DNA of 64,000 bases, from positions 30,101-94,100 of the IMG/VR virus record IMGVR_UViG_3300032242_001916; one strand, written 5' to 3'. The position numbers were made by a program, and so were the translations under genes. The notes under the pieces were generated by a model. It was not told the origin of the DNA, ran no database searches, and saw nothing but the letters and a program-made list of their open reading frames with translations. The DNA comes from a virus. Position 1 is the stretch's first letter; the number at the start of each line of letters is the position of its first letter. Positions 13,941 to 22,435 of this stretch are shown one piece after another.

Positions 13941-15530
13941 ATGGCAAGTGAAGAAGAAGAATTATTTGAAGAATTATTCTTTGAAGACCCTGCAGCTTAT
14001 ATTGAAATTTCTGAAGGAGAAGAAGAGCAGGAAGATGGGCTCGATGAGCTCTCTAGAGAATTTGTAAGACAGCTTATTGATAAAATCATGGAGTTTATGA
14101 CTGTCCTTGTTGGACACGAACTCCATCCTTATCAGAAGCCACTAGCTAGAAGAATTATTGAATCCATTATTATTAATGATGGTGAAGAAATTACCGCTCT
14201 TGCGGCACGTCAGTCTGGTAAATCAGAGACGATTGCTAATACGGTAGCCACATTAATGGTTATTCTTCCACGACTAGCTAAGATATACCCTGAGCTTCTT
14301 GGAAAATTTGGAGATGGATTGTGGGTTGGAATGTTTGCCCCAATTCAGTCCCAGGCTGAAACTTTGTTCTCAAGAGTAGTCAGCCGCCTCACTAGTGAGA
14401 CGGCACTTGAGATCCTCAACGACGCGGAGATAGACGACGCGCTTGGCAAAAATGCGGGTGTAGTCAAAAACATCAAGCTAAAGAACTCTGGTTCTATAGC
14501 CATGATGATGACGGCAAACCCTAGAGCAAAGATCGAATCGAAATCCTTTCACCTTATGATTATTGACGAATGTCAGGAAGCAGATGATTTTGTTGTTGCC
14601 AAATCTATTAGCCCAATGGGTGCTTACTATAACGCTACAATGGTTAAAACGGGAACCCCAACCACATCAAAAAATAACTTCTACCGAGCCATACAGCTAA
14701 ACAAGAGGCGCCAAACAGGGCGCAACTCTAAACAAAACCACTACCAGTGGGACTGGCGAGATGTTGCTAAAGTAAACCCAAACTACGATAAGTTCATTAA
14801 AAAAGAAATGTTACGTATTGGTGAGGACTCTGATGAGTTCCAAATGTCTTATTTTTGCAAATGGTTGCTAGAACGAGGCATGTTTGTTACATCCAATGTT
14901 ATGGATGATTTAGGGGATACCTCACAGGAATTAGTCAAGAGCTGGCATCAATCCCCGGTAATTGTAGGTATTGACCCTGCCCGTAAAATGGACTCTACGA
15001 TTGTTACTGTAGTCTGGGTAGACTGGGATAGGCCAGATGAGTTTAATTATTATGATCATAGAGTACTTAACTGGTTAGAGATTCAAGGTGATGACTGGGA
15101 AGAGCAGTACTACCAGATTGTTAACTTTTTAAGTGCTTATGATGTTTTGGCTATTGGTATTGATGCTAACGGTGTTGGAGATGCTGTAGCACAGCGACTT
15201 AAAGTACTTATGCCTAGAGCACAGGTAGTTCCTCTAACTAGTAGCCCAACTGAACAATCTAAGCGATTTAAGCATTTACAAGCTCTTATTCAGCGCAGGA
15301 TGATTGCTTGGCCCGCCCACGCTAAAACTCGTCGTTTACGTATTTGGAAACGTTTCTACCAACAAATGGTTGATGCTGAAGTACAATATAAAGGACCAAA
15401 CTTTTTGGTCGCAGCTCCAGATGAAGCACATGCACATGATGACTTTGTGGATTCTTTAGCTATTGCCTGCTCTATGACCCAAGAACTAGTTATGCCAAGC
15501 GTAGAAGTTAGTTCAAATCCTTTTTTCTAA
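13941..15530 (+). CDS. terL: Terminase large subunit
   Basis: 529 residues from ATG 13941, preceded by AAGGAAC; a frame back to 13914 adds nine residues without a better site. The ATPase has Walker A ARQSGKS at 89-95 and Walker B LMIIDECQE. The C-terminal RNase H-like nuclease shows VGIDPARKMDSTIVTV, AIGIDANGVGD and AHDDFVDSLA, carrying the acidic metal ligands. It pumps DNA into the prohead and cuts the concatemer. The N-terminus is unusually acidic (EEEELFEELFFED). Confidence 0.95.
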   Translation: MASEEEELFEELFFEDPAAYIEISEGEEEQEDGLDELSREFVRQLIDKIMEFMTVLVGHELHPYQKPLARRIIESIIINDGEEITALAARQSGKSETIANTVATLMVILPRLAKIYPELLGKFGDGLWVGMFAPIQSQAETLFSRVVSRLTSETALEILNDAEIDDALGKNAGVVKNIKLKNSGSIAMMMTANPRAKIESKSFHLMIIDECQEADDFVVAKSISPMGAYYNATMVKTGTPTTSKNNFYRAIQLNKRRQTGRNSKQNHYQWDWRDVAKVNPNYDKFIKKEMLRIGEDSDEFQMSYFCKWLLERGMFVTSNVMDDLGDTSQELVKSWHQSPVIVGIDPARKMDSTIVTVVWVDWDRPDEFNYYDHRVLNWLEIQGDDWEEQYYQIVNFLSAYDVLAIGIDANGVGDAVAQRLKVLMPRAQVVPLTSSPTEQSKRFKHLQALIQRRMIAWPAHAKTRRLRIWKRFYQQMVDAEVQYKGPNFLVAAPDEAHAHDDFVDSLAIACSMTQELVMPSVEVSSNPFF

Positions 15531-15613
15531 TTCTTTAAGTTTAGGGCGACATTTAACCAAATTCGTAGGAAACTCAATATGAGGATCCTCAACTTCCTTT
15601 AGGAGAAAAAATT

Positions 15614-16018
15614 ATGGCAAGCACCCTTGGTCCGGCACCTCAGTTCCCTGAGCGTACTCCGGTTTCCTACGAGCGTAAGTTCAGCCCTGCAGCAGCAGGT
15701 CAGCGTGGCCCACTTCGTTTTGAAGAAGGCATCGCAACTGACACTGACGTCCCTCGTGAATTCGAAAATGGCGCGTCACAAGGCTACATTACGCCTCCAG
15801 GCCGTCCAAACCATAACCAGAATGTATTCGAGAAGCCGGCTGATGAGACCATGGCAGAAAGAGCACACGTTGGCTCAGCTGCTTGGGTTGAAGCACCAAC
15901 CTTCTTGGGCAACTTCTCAGAAGGCGCTTTCAGCAATGCTGCAGAGCAGAGCTTTGAAGAAGACATTCGTTCAGGCGGTCACTACACCCGCGTGAACCCA
16001 GCTACGGTTATAGACTAA
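15614..16018 (+). CDS. Probable head-associated protein
   Basis: 134 residues, extended and polar, with ERKFSPAAAGQRGPLRFEEG and PPGRPNHNQNVFEKPADE. It has no known motif. Codon choice (AAC, TTC, AAG, CGT) resembles the capsid gene, a good AGGAG site precedes it, and a long hairpin follows, so high expression is inferred. Placement between terL and portal suggests a minor capsid or decoration protein. Confidence 0.6.
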   Translation: MASTLGPAPQFPERTPVSYERKFSPAAAGQRGPLRFEEGIATDTDVPREFENGASQGYITPPGRPNHNQNVFEKPADETMAERAHVGSAAWVEAPTFLGNFSEGAFSNAAEQSFEEDIRSGGHYTRVNPATVID

Positions 16019-16028
16019 TATGTAAATA

Positions 16029-16073
16029 GTAACTCCCCTGCTCCATACCCCTTCTCTGGAGCAGGGTAGTTAC
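16029..16073 (+). terminator. Long stem-loop after the head-associated gene
   Basis: CCCTGCTCCA (16036-16045) pairs exactly with TGGAGCAGGG (16057-16066). The stem extends outward through GTAACT/AGTTAC with one unpaired base on each side. There is no T tract, so it may protect or process mRNA rather than fully terminate. Confidence 0.65.
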
Positions 16074-16088
16074 TCTACTAGAGTAAAC

Positions 16089-16346
16089 ATGTATCCTGCT
16101 AACCCAATGCTGTATAACTCAATCTCACGTATTCAACGTGCGATGCATCACGCAACTCGTGGAAATAACTTTGCTGCGGCAAAGGGAATCCAACAGCAGT
16201 ATGCTAGTGAGGGTGGGCAATTTGTTGAGTCAAAGAACGATGTTGACCCACGATTTAGAGATACAATAAAAGAAGAAGAAGACGCTAAAAAGCGTAAAGA
16301 AAAAGAAAAGAAGAAGCCAGGCAAATCTGGCGTAGTCTTATTATAG
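16089..16346 (+). CDS. Small basic protein before portal
   Basis: 85 residues: MYPANPMLYNSISRIQRAMH, then QQQYASEGGQF, ending in a Lys/Glu helix (EEEDAKKRKEKEKKKPGKSG). No family is recognised. It is located in the head operon between the head-associated protein and the portal. Confidence 0.6.
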   Translation: MYPANPMLYNSISRIQRAMHHATRGNNFAAAKGIQQQYASEGGQFVESKNDVDPRFRDTIKEEEDAKKRKEKEKKKPGKSGVVLL

Positions 16347-16384
16347 AGGGCAATTATGATCATTAATATGGAAGGACGTGAAGC

Positions 16385-18079
16385 ATGAGCATTGACTTTT
16401 CGCCACCGTCCTATAGAGCGGCGTCGTCCGACTTAACTATTTCCATTTCCCCATTAGGTCTTGTAGAACTTGCTGACGAAGAGTTTGAAGTTCATGGTCC
16501 AAGACTTAACCGTTATTCTTTAAACTGGGCTATGTACCTAGGCCACCACTGGAGCTACCGACGTGAGATCGGTGAAGCCCAGATGGTTTACAACTACTTC
16601 AGAGCTTTTACTGATTACATCATCAACTTCAGCTTTAGCCGCGGTGTTTCATTCCGTAGCCCTAAAGAGACTGAAGCTATTGTTCCGGACATTCTTAAAA
16701 GAGTCTGGGAAGTAGATAACGACAAACACGCTGTTCTTTGGGAAATTGGTCAGCAGGGTGGCGTGTCAGGCGACTGTTTTATCAAGGTAGCTTACGAAGA
16801 GCCTTGGGAAGATAGCGCTGGTGGTTATCACCCAGGTCGTGTAAGAATTCTTCCACTTAACTCTTCTTTTTGTTTTCCAGAATTTCACCCGCATGATCGT
16901 AACCGATTGATGCGATTTAAACTTAAGTACCGTTTCTGGGGTACTTCCGTTGAGGGCACTCGTCAGGTATACACCTACACTGAAATCCTCACTGATGACA
17001 TGATTGAGGAGTATATTAATGACGAACTTATTGACTCGCGCCCGAATCCGCTTGGCGTTATTCCTATGGTCCATATCCCAAATGTTCTAGTTTCTGGATC
17101 ACCTTGGGGCCTATCTGACTGCCACGACATTATTGTTCTTAACCGTAACTATAATGAAGTAGCTACCGATGTTGCTGACATCATTAATTACCACGCTGCT
17201 CCTGTTACCGTTATTACTGGGGCTAAAGCATCTAACCTTGAAAAGGGCCCTAAAAAGGTCTGGGGTGGACTTCCTAAGGATGCACAGGTCTTTAACCTAG
17301 ATGGCGGCGGTTCTGGTCTACAAGGCGCTATAGAGTACTTAAAGGTCGTTAAAACGGCTATGCACGAAATGACGGGTGTTCCTGAAACTGCTTTGGGTCA
17401 GGTACAAGCTATTTCTAATACTTCTGGTGTTGCCCTTTCTATTCAGTACCAGCCTTTGATGAACCGTTACCAGCAGAAGATTGTGCAGTACGGTAGAGGC
17501 GTTGAAATGGTTAACAGCCTTGTCCTTCGCACTATTGCTTTTAAAGAACCAGAGATGTTCGTATGGAATCCTAACTTCAATGGTCCTATTAAGCCTGAGC
17601 AGTACCCACAGTTAGACCCGGCGGATCCTTTAACTTACCAAACTTTTATACACTTCCCACCACCACTTCCACTAGATAAGCTAATTGTTCTTAGCGAAAT
17701 GCAGCAGAAGATGGCTATGGGCTTGGAGAGCCGTGAAGGCGCTCTTCGTGCGCTTGGTGAAGAATTCCCGAATGAAAAGCTTGAAGAAATTAGAACAGAG
17801 CTTATTGAAGACGCTAAGTCTGATGGTGCTCTAAATCTTCTTAAGAGTCAAATTAACTCTGCAATCATGTCACTTACTGGTCTTTTGCCAGAAGGTGGTG
17901 GAGAAATGGCTCCAGGTCCTGATGGTCAACCACAGGCTCCTTCATCCGTTACTCCTGTTGATCCTAACGCATTCCAGTTCGATCAGATGAATGCAGTTAA
18001 GTTGCAGACAGATCTAGTTACAAAGGCGTATGGAACTAAAATTCCTCAGCGTAGAGGGCCCGACGACGACAGTAATTAG
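16385..18079 (+). CDS. Portal protein
   Basis: 564 residues, within the usual portal size. It has a typical portal layout: YNYFRAFTDYIINFSFSRGV, GGVSGDCFIKVAYEEPW, VIPMVHIPNVLVSGSPWGLS, then the long helix MNRYQQKIVQYGRGVEMVNS and a Pro/Gly-rich C-terminal tail. The portal forms the 12-mer DNA channel at one capsid vertex and docks TerL and then the neck. The order terL, portal, scaffold and capsid confirms the call. A good GGAAGGA site precedes ATG 16385. Confidence 0.9.
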   Translation: MSIDFSPPSYRAASSDLTISISPLGLVELADEEFEVHGPRLNRYSLNWAMYLGHHWSYRREIGEAQMVYNYFRAFTDYIINFSFSRGVSFRSPKETEAIVPDILKRVWEVDNDKHAVLWEIGQQGGVSGDCFIKVAYEEPWEDSAGGYHPGRVRILPLNSSFCFPEFHPHDRNRLMRFKLKYRFWGTSVEGTRQVYTYTEILTDDMIEEYINDELIDSRPNPLGVIPMVHIPNVLVSGSPWGLSDCHDIIVLNRNYNEVATDVADIINYHAAPVTVITGAKASNLEKGPKKVWGGLPKDAQVFNLDGGGSGLQGAIEYLKVVKTAMHEMTGVPETALGQVQAISNTSGVALSIQYQPLMNRYQQKIVQYGRGVEMVNSLVLRTIAFKEPEMFVWNPNFNGPIKPEQYPQLDPADPLTYQTFIHFPPPLPLDKLIVLSEMQQKMAMGLESREGALRALGEEFPNEKLEEIRTELIEDAKSDGALNLLKSQINSAIMSLTGLLPEGGGEMAPGPDGQPQAPSSVTPVDPNAFQFDQMNAVKLQTDLVTKAYGTKIPQRRGPDDDSN

Positions 18080-18101
18080 TTAAACTAGGTTTAGCATGAC
18101 A

Positions 18102-18129
18102 TTGAATAAAACATATGTTGTGCTATATA
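18102..18129 (+). promoter_or_regulatory. Candidate sigma70-like promoter before scaffold
   Basis: TTGAAT (18102-18107), a 16-base spacer and TATATA (18124-18129) lie in the 123-base gap between portal and scaffold. It would drive the scaffold and capsid genes. The boxes match consensus imperfectly and no start site is known. Confidence 0.35.
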
Positions 18130-18202
18130 CATAATCAAACCGCAGGTCAATCGTGTTATTAATTTGGAAAACGACCTAATTCACACAAAGGAACAAATAA
18201 AT

Positions 18203-18961
18203 ATGTCTACATCCGACGTTGAAGTTGCAGATCAGTTTACTGAAGCAACTCAAGAAAATGTTGATCATTCTTTAGTACCGGTCTCAGAAGAGCCCGTGTC
18301 TAAGGCGTACTCAGAAGACGATCTTCGTAAAGTACGTGAGCAAGAAAAATCTAAGCTTTATCCTCAGATCGAATCACTGAAGGAAGAGTTAAACCTTCTA
18401 AAGCAGGACCGTGAGTCTCGTCTTGAAGAAGAGGCACGCTTAAGGGCAGAAGCTGAAGCTGAGGCCAAGCGTCGTGCAGAAGAAGAAATGGATGTTCGCG
18501 AACTACTTACAGCCAAAGAAGCCGAATGGCAGACCCGGTTAGAAGCAGAAAAGCAGGAACGTGAAAAAGCGTTTGCATTGCTAGAGCGTGAGCGCCATTT
18601 TAGTGAGATTCAAACTTACCGTAATGCTCGTCTTGAAGAAGAGCGGGAAAACATTATTCCTGAACTAGTTGACCTTATCTCAGGTAATACCGCCGAAGAA
18701 ATTGAGCAGAGTATTGCGGGACTAAAGGATCGTTCATCGCGTATCCTTGAATCAGCCCAGCAGGCAATGTCGTCTGCTAGGCGTGAAATGACTGGGAGCC
18801 GTGTCACGGTTCCCGCGTCTGGACCCCTGGACACCAATTCGGAGCAGCAAACGTTCACGGCAGAGCAAATCGCCGCCATGTCAGTGAGTGAGTACGCCAA
18901 ATACCGTGGGAAGCTCTTAGGTCAAGCAGCTTCTGATCGCGGCAAGGGTCTATTCAGCTAG
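18203..18961 (+). CDS. Capsid scaffolding protein
   Basis: 252 residues from ATG 18203 with an AAGGAAC site; a TTG start at 18164 is open but unlikely. Residues about 45-145 form a long charged coiled coil (EEEARLRAEAEAEAKRRAEEE). After it come a helical region and a conserved-looking C-terminal end, FTAEQIAAMSVSEYAKYRGK, typical of scaffold C-termini that touch the capsid protein. It sits right before the capsid gene. Scaffolds guide prohead assembly and then leave. Confidence 0.8.
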   Translation: MSTSDVEVADQFTEATQENVDHSLVPVSEEPVSKAYSEDDLRKVREQEKSKLYPQIESLKEELNLLKQDRESRLEEEARLRAEAEAEAKRRAEEEMDVRELLTAKEAEWQTRLEAEKQEREKAFALLERERHFSEIQTYRNARLEEERENIIPELVDLISGNTAEEIEQSIAGLKDRSSRILESAQQAMSSARREMTGSRVTVPASGPLDTNSEQQTFTAEQIAAMSVSEYAKYRGKLLGQAASDRGKGLFS

Positions 18962-19007
18962 AAATAGCTTCTATCCACACCTAATATCTCTTTAAGGAGT
19001 AAATTAC

Positions 19008-20102
19008 ATGGCAGCGTCCATTACAGGAACTGGCAATCTCGCCGCTTCCCCAACAGCGTATTCTGGTGCTAACAGCCAGCTAACGCAATCAATTCAGACC
19101 ATCTGGTCAAAAGAAATCCTATTCCAGTCAATGCCTATTCTACGCTTTGAGCAGTTCGCTGTTAAGAAGACTGAACTTGGTGTTGCTCCTGGTCTTCAGA
19201 TCAACTTCATGCGTTACAACAACCTCGGCAGTGCATCAGCGCTTGTTGAAGGTGTTCGCATGTCAACCAACGCGCTTACCGCACAGCAGTTCTCAATCAC
19301 TGTTGCTGAGCACGGTTACGCAATTGCTGTTTCAGAACTTCTTCTGAACGCATCTTTCGACGATGTTATGGCTTCGGCTTCTCGCCTTCTTGGCCGTAAC
19401 ATGGCTCTGTACCTTGATGGTCAGGCTCGCGATACCCTTATGGCAGCTTCTTCTGTAATCTACGGTGAAGATGTTCTTAAGACTCCAGCCGGTGCATCAC
19501 GTACGGATAACAACATCAACAACTGGTACCAGGCTGGCTACGTTGCAACGCAGCGTTCAGAACTTGCTGGCACCAACTACTTGACTCCTCACACGATCAA
19601 GGACGCTGTTGAGACCCTTGCAACCAAGAACATTCCTAGACTAGGTGAAACCTACGTTGCATTCGTTCATCCACACCAGAGCCGTCGTCTACGCGACAAT
19701 CCTGAATTCATCGAAGTAACGAAGTATGCTGCTCCAGGTAACTTCATGCTTGGTGAAATCGGCCGTCTATACGACACTGTGTTCATTGAGACCACCCAGG
19801 TACAGAAGGTACCTAATGGTGCTGGTTCAGGTTACTCTGCTGATTCATCAGTCAACAACGTTGTTTACCCAACTGGTGGAGGTTACACCACCCCAGTAAC
19901 AAAGCAGGGTAATGGCTCTGCAGACCGCTACTCAGCGATCTTCATTGGTGACAACGCTTTCGGTCACGCTATCTCATTGCCAGTTGAACTGCGCGATGGT
20001 GGTATCCTAGACTTTGGTCGTGAGCATGCACTTGCATGGTACTCAATCTACGGCTTGGGTCTAATCACCGATCAGTCTGTAGTTATCGCAGAAACCAACT
20101 AA
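19008..20102 (+). CDS. Major capsid protein (N4-gp56 / HK97-fold type)
   Basis: 364 residues. It resembles N4-gp56 family capsid proteins: IQTIWSKEILFQSMPILRFE near the N-terminus, GLQINFMRYNNLG, the block AEHGYAIAVSELLLNASFDD, and VAFVHPHQSRRLRDN. A strong TAAGGAG site and a distinct codon choice rich in AAC, TTC and AAG indicate high expression. It is framed by a scaffold gene and a UUCG hairpin terminator. No prohead protease gene is near, as is usual for this capsid type. Confidence 0.9.
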   Translation: MAASITGTGNLAASPTAYSGANSQLTQSIQTIWSKEILFQSMPILRFEQFAVKKTELGVAPGLQINFMRYNNLGSASALVEGVRMSTNALTAQQFSITVAEHGYAIAVSELLLNASFDDVMASASRLLGRNMALYLDGQARDTLMAASSVIYGEDVLKTPAGASRTDNNINNWYQAGYVATQRSELAGTNYLTPHTIKDAVETLATKNIPRLGETYVAFVHPHQSRRLRDNPEFIEVTKYAAPGNFMLGEIGRLYDTVFIETTQVQKVPNGAGSGYSADSSVNNVVYPTGGGYTTPVTKQGNGSADRYSAIFIGDNAFGHAISLPVELRDGGILDFGREHALAWYSIYGLGLITDQSVVIAETN

Positions 20103-20111
20103 TCAAGTCCC

Positions 20112-20139
20112 TTGAGGGGGGCCTTCGGGCCCCTCTCAA
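20112..20139 (+). terminator. Hairpin with UUCG tetraloop after capsid gene
   Basis: TTGAGGGGGGCC pairs with GGCCCCTCTCAA (one G-T pair) around a TTCG tetraloop, which is very stable in RNA. It lies ten bases after the capsid stop codon. The tail is AATCTC, so it is as likely a stabiliser or attenuator as a full terminator. Confidence 0.75.
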
Positions 20140-20183
20140 ATCTCTACAACAAATATCGAGCTATTCATTAGGAGAATACAATT

Positions 20184-20555
20184 ATGGCCACAAAGGCTAA
20201 GCCGACCGATGTTACTGGTCGCCAGCGCGAAGCGCTGATCAAAGAACAGGCCGCAGAACAGACTCGTCGTTCAGATGAAATGACAATGGCTTCTGCAGCT
20301 GAAGCAGCCCGCTTAGAAACAGAGATCCTAGATCTTTCGGAAAAAGCAGACAATCCAACCGTAATCGATGAGGTTGAAGACCTCGGTGTAGGTCTTGCAG
20401 ATGACACGACAGTTATTCGTGTTGCTGATGACCTAGACATGGTTACAATCGGCTCTGGAAACCACTACAGTTTTAAAGCCGGACAGAAGTACAAGGTTCC
20501 AACAAACGTAGCCCGTCATTTGACAGAAAAAGGTTACGTTTACGACCGCCTCTAG
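20184..20555 (+). CDS. Head-associated protein with helical N-terminus
   Basis: 123 residues. The N-terminal half is Ala/Glu/Arg helix (EQAAEQTRRSDEMTMASAAE), and the C-terminal half is a small beta domain with YSFKAGQKYKVPTNVARHLT. The latter pattern is common in short phage proteins encoded just after the capsid gene. It lies between two hairpin terminators and so forms its own short unit. A head-completion or minor capsid role is inferred. Confidence 0.65.
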   Translation: MATKAKPTDVTGRQREALIKEQAAEQTRRSDEMTMASAAEAARLETEILDLSEKADNPTVIDEVEDLGVGLADDTTVIRVADDLDMVTIGSGNHYSFKAGQKYKVPTNVARHLTEKGYVYDRL

Positions 20556-20574
20556 ATCTGGCTTTTGTTAGACT

Positions 20575-20618
20575 GCTCGCGCCTATGACCGCCCTCCCAT
20601 AGGCGCGAGCTTTTTATA
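20575..20618 (+). terminator. Strong rho-independent terminator
   Basis: GCTCGCGCCTATG (20575-20587) pairs perfectly with 20598-20610 and is followed by TTTTTATA. This is the best intrinsic terminator in the window. It separates the head genes from the adaptor/tail genes. Confidence 0.9.
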
Positions 20619-20678
20619 TAGAAATTTTTTCTTGTTAAGTGGATAATGGATTTAACAACTACCTTTAAGGATAAGTAA

Positions 20679-22103
20679 GTGGCAAATATTACCTCCTTGT
20701 CTAACAGCCTAAGAACAGAGTTAGGCGATCTAGGTAAAGTTTTCTTACAAACTTTTGTATCTGACGGTGTTACCACAAGATACCAGCTTGATTACTACAC
20801 TATTGCCGGAGCTACCTTAATTGTTAAGGCCGGAAACACAGATATCTCCAGTACAGTTACTGTTGAGGAACATACAGGGCTTTTAATTCTAGCCACAGCC
20901 CCCGCTGCCAACACAAACATTGTAGTATCTGGCACTTTTTACCGTTACTTTACAGACGCTGAAATTCAAAACTACGTAAATATGGCGTTTATGCAGCATG
21001 CAAACACCGAAACTAATGCCTACGGATCTAAAATTGCTATGTCTAACCTTCCAGCGGTCGAGGAATACCCCGTAGTGCTCCTAGCATCCACGCTGGCGCT
21101 TTATACACTCGCTACTGATGCCTCGTATGACATTGACATCCACACGCCTGACGGTGTCTCTATACCCCGTTCTGAGCGTTACAGACAGCTCATGGACATG
21201 GTACAGGCCCGTAAAGAGCAGTATCGCGAGTTGTGTAACATGCTCAACATTGGTCTGCACCGTATTGAGGTTGCTACCCTTCGCCGTAACTCTAACCGTA
21301 CAAACCGCTATGTACCTGTATACAAGCCTCAAGAACTTGATGACAGCAGCACTCCAAAGCGTCTACACGTGCCTTTAGCTAGTTACATGGATCAATCTAC
21401 AGATACTGTGCCTACTTACGATATTAACCTATACCGCGGAGATTCATTTGAAGTTGATTTGGACTTCCCATTCAGTTTGGCAGATTACGCTTTCTTGTCT
21501 CAGATTCGAGCATACTCAGGTGCCTCGCTGGTTCTTGCTACGTTTAACGTAACTATTACGGACATTGTTAATGGCACTGCGGTTCTATCTCTAACTTCAG
21601 ATCAAACTTCGCAGCTTCCTAGCCGTGCTCTTTGGGATGTTCAGATTATCAAGAAATCTACTAGAAGCCTTAATACCAATGCAGCTTTAGCGGTAAAGCC
21701 GGGCTATAAAGGCACAGTTGCTAAAACCGGGTACGTAACTTACACAACGGCATCAGCCCATGGATTTGTAACTGGTGAAACAGTAACTATTTCAAACGTA
21801 GCCGTGCTAGACAGTTCAGGCGCAAAGAGCCTAAAAAATGCCTACAATGGCGATTTTGTTATTACAGTCTTTGATACAACAAGTTTTTACGTTACTAACA
21901 CTTACACAGCTACCCCAGCAGATACTGATGGCTACAACATTACAGACCCAGATACAGGTATTGTTTTATCCACAGTAAGTGCTGCTACTGCAACTTACAC
22001 GGATCCAACCTACACAAAGACTTATTTACATGGCGCTGTAATTGTTCAGGATCAGATTTCAAATTACAACAACGATCCATATGCTCCAGGATGGCAGGGA
22101 TGA
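20679..22103 (+). CDS. Head-tail adaptor fused to beta modules
   Basis: 474 residues from a GTG start with AAGGATAAG upstream. Residues about 1-215 look like a connector: MANITSLSNSLRTELGDLG, YFTDAEIQNYVNMAFMQHAN and repeated helices as in gp6-type adaptors. Residues about 230-330 form a BppU-like beta domain (YRGDSFEVDLDFPFSLADYA). Residues about 345-420 are an E1_FCCH-like module (HGFVTGETVTISNV, DTTSFYV). The fusion of an adaptor with surface-type domains is unusual; each part is a moderate match. Confidence 0.65.
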   Translation: MANITSLSNSLRTELGDLGKVFLQTFVSDGVTTRYQLDYYTIAGATLIVKAGNTDISSTVTVEEHTGLLILATAPAANTNIVVSGTFYRYFTDAEIQNYVNMAFMQHANTETNAYGSKIAMSNLPAVEEYPVVLLASTLALYTLATDASYDIDIHTPDGVSIPRSERYRQLMDMVQARKEQYRELCNMLNIGLHRIEVATLRRNSNRTNRYVPVYKPQELDDSSTPKRLHVPLASYMDQSTDTVPTYDINLYRGDSFEVDLDFPFSLADYAFLSQIRAYSGASLVLATFNVTITDIVNGTAVLSLTSDQTSQLPSRALWDVQIIKKSTRSLNTNAALAVKPGYKGTVAKTGYVTYTTASAHGFVTGETVTISNVAVLDSSGAKSLKNAYNGDFVITVFDTTSFYVTNTYTATPADTDGYNITDPDTGIVLSTVSAATATYTDPTYTKTYLHGAVIVQDQISNYNNDPYAPGWQG

Positions 22104-22423
22104 CAGACATAATTCAAATTAACCCCGGTAATCCTGAAGTAGTTGTTGTTGGTTCAGGCCAAGGTGGGGCTGTAGGTCCAGCCGGTCCAACTGGTCCAGC
22201 TGGTAAGGATGGTAAAGATGGCGTTTCTGGAGGTTTCTTTACTTATACACAGAGCGCTCCTGCAACAGTTTGGACAATTAATCATAATCTTGGGTATAGA
22301 CCTCAAGTTACCGTAGTTGACTCAGCAAACAATGTGGTAGAAGGAGACCGCGTCTATACAGACGCTAACAACCTAGTTTTAACCTTTTCTGCTCCTTTTT
22401 CTGGTGTAGCGTATTTATCTTAA
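22100..22423 (+). CDS. Tail fibre protein with collagen-like segment
   Basis: 107 residues from ATG 22100, which overlaps the previous stop (ATGA); ATG 22091 is an alternative. Residues 25-45 have Gly-X-Y triplets (GPAGPTGPAGKDGKDG), which form trimers. The end is a phage fibre-tip-like beta domain (VWTINHNLGYRPQVTVVD, LTFSAPFSGVAYLS). It is probably a trimeric short fibre or fibre adaptor on the virion surface. Confidence 0.75.
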   Translation: MTDIIQINPGNPEVVVVGSGQGGAVGPAGPTGPAGKDGKDGVSGGFFTYTQSAPATVWTINHNLGYRPQVTVVDSANNVVEGDRVYTDANNLVLTFSAPFSGVAYLS

Positions 22424-22435
22424 GGAGATATAATA

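Noticed and set aside
15581-15590. GAGGATCCTC palindrome before the head-associated gene
   Set aside because: It is short and overlaps a leader with an ordinary ribosome site; there is no sign of function.
16355-16387. Ten-codon frame MIINMEGREA before portal
   Set aside because: It is the portal leader including its ribosome site, too short and unsupported.
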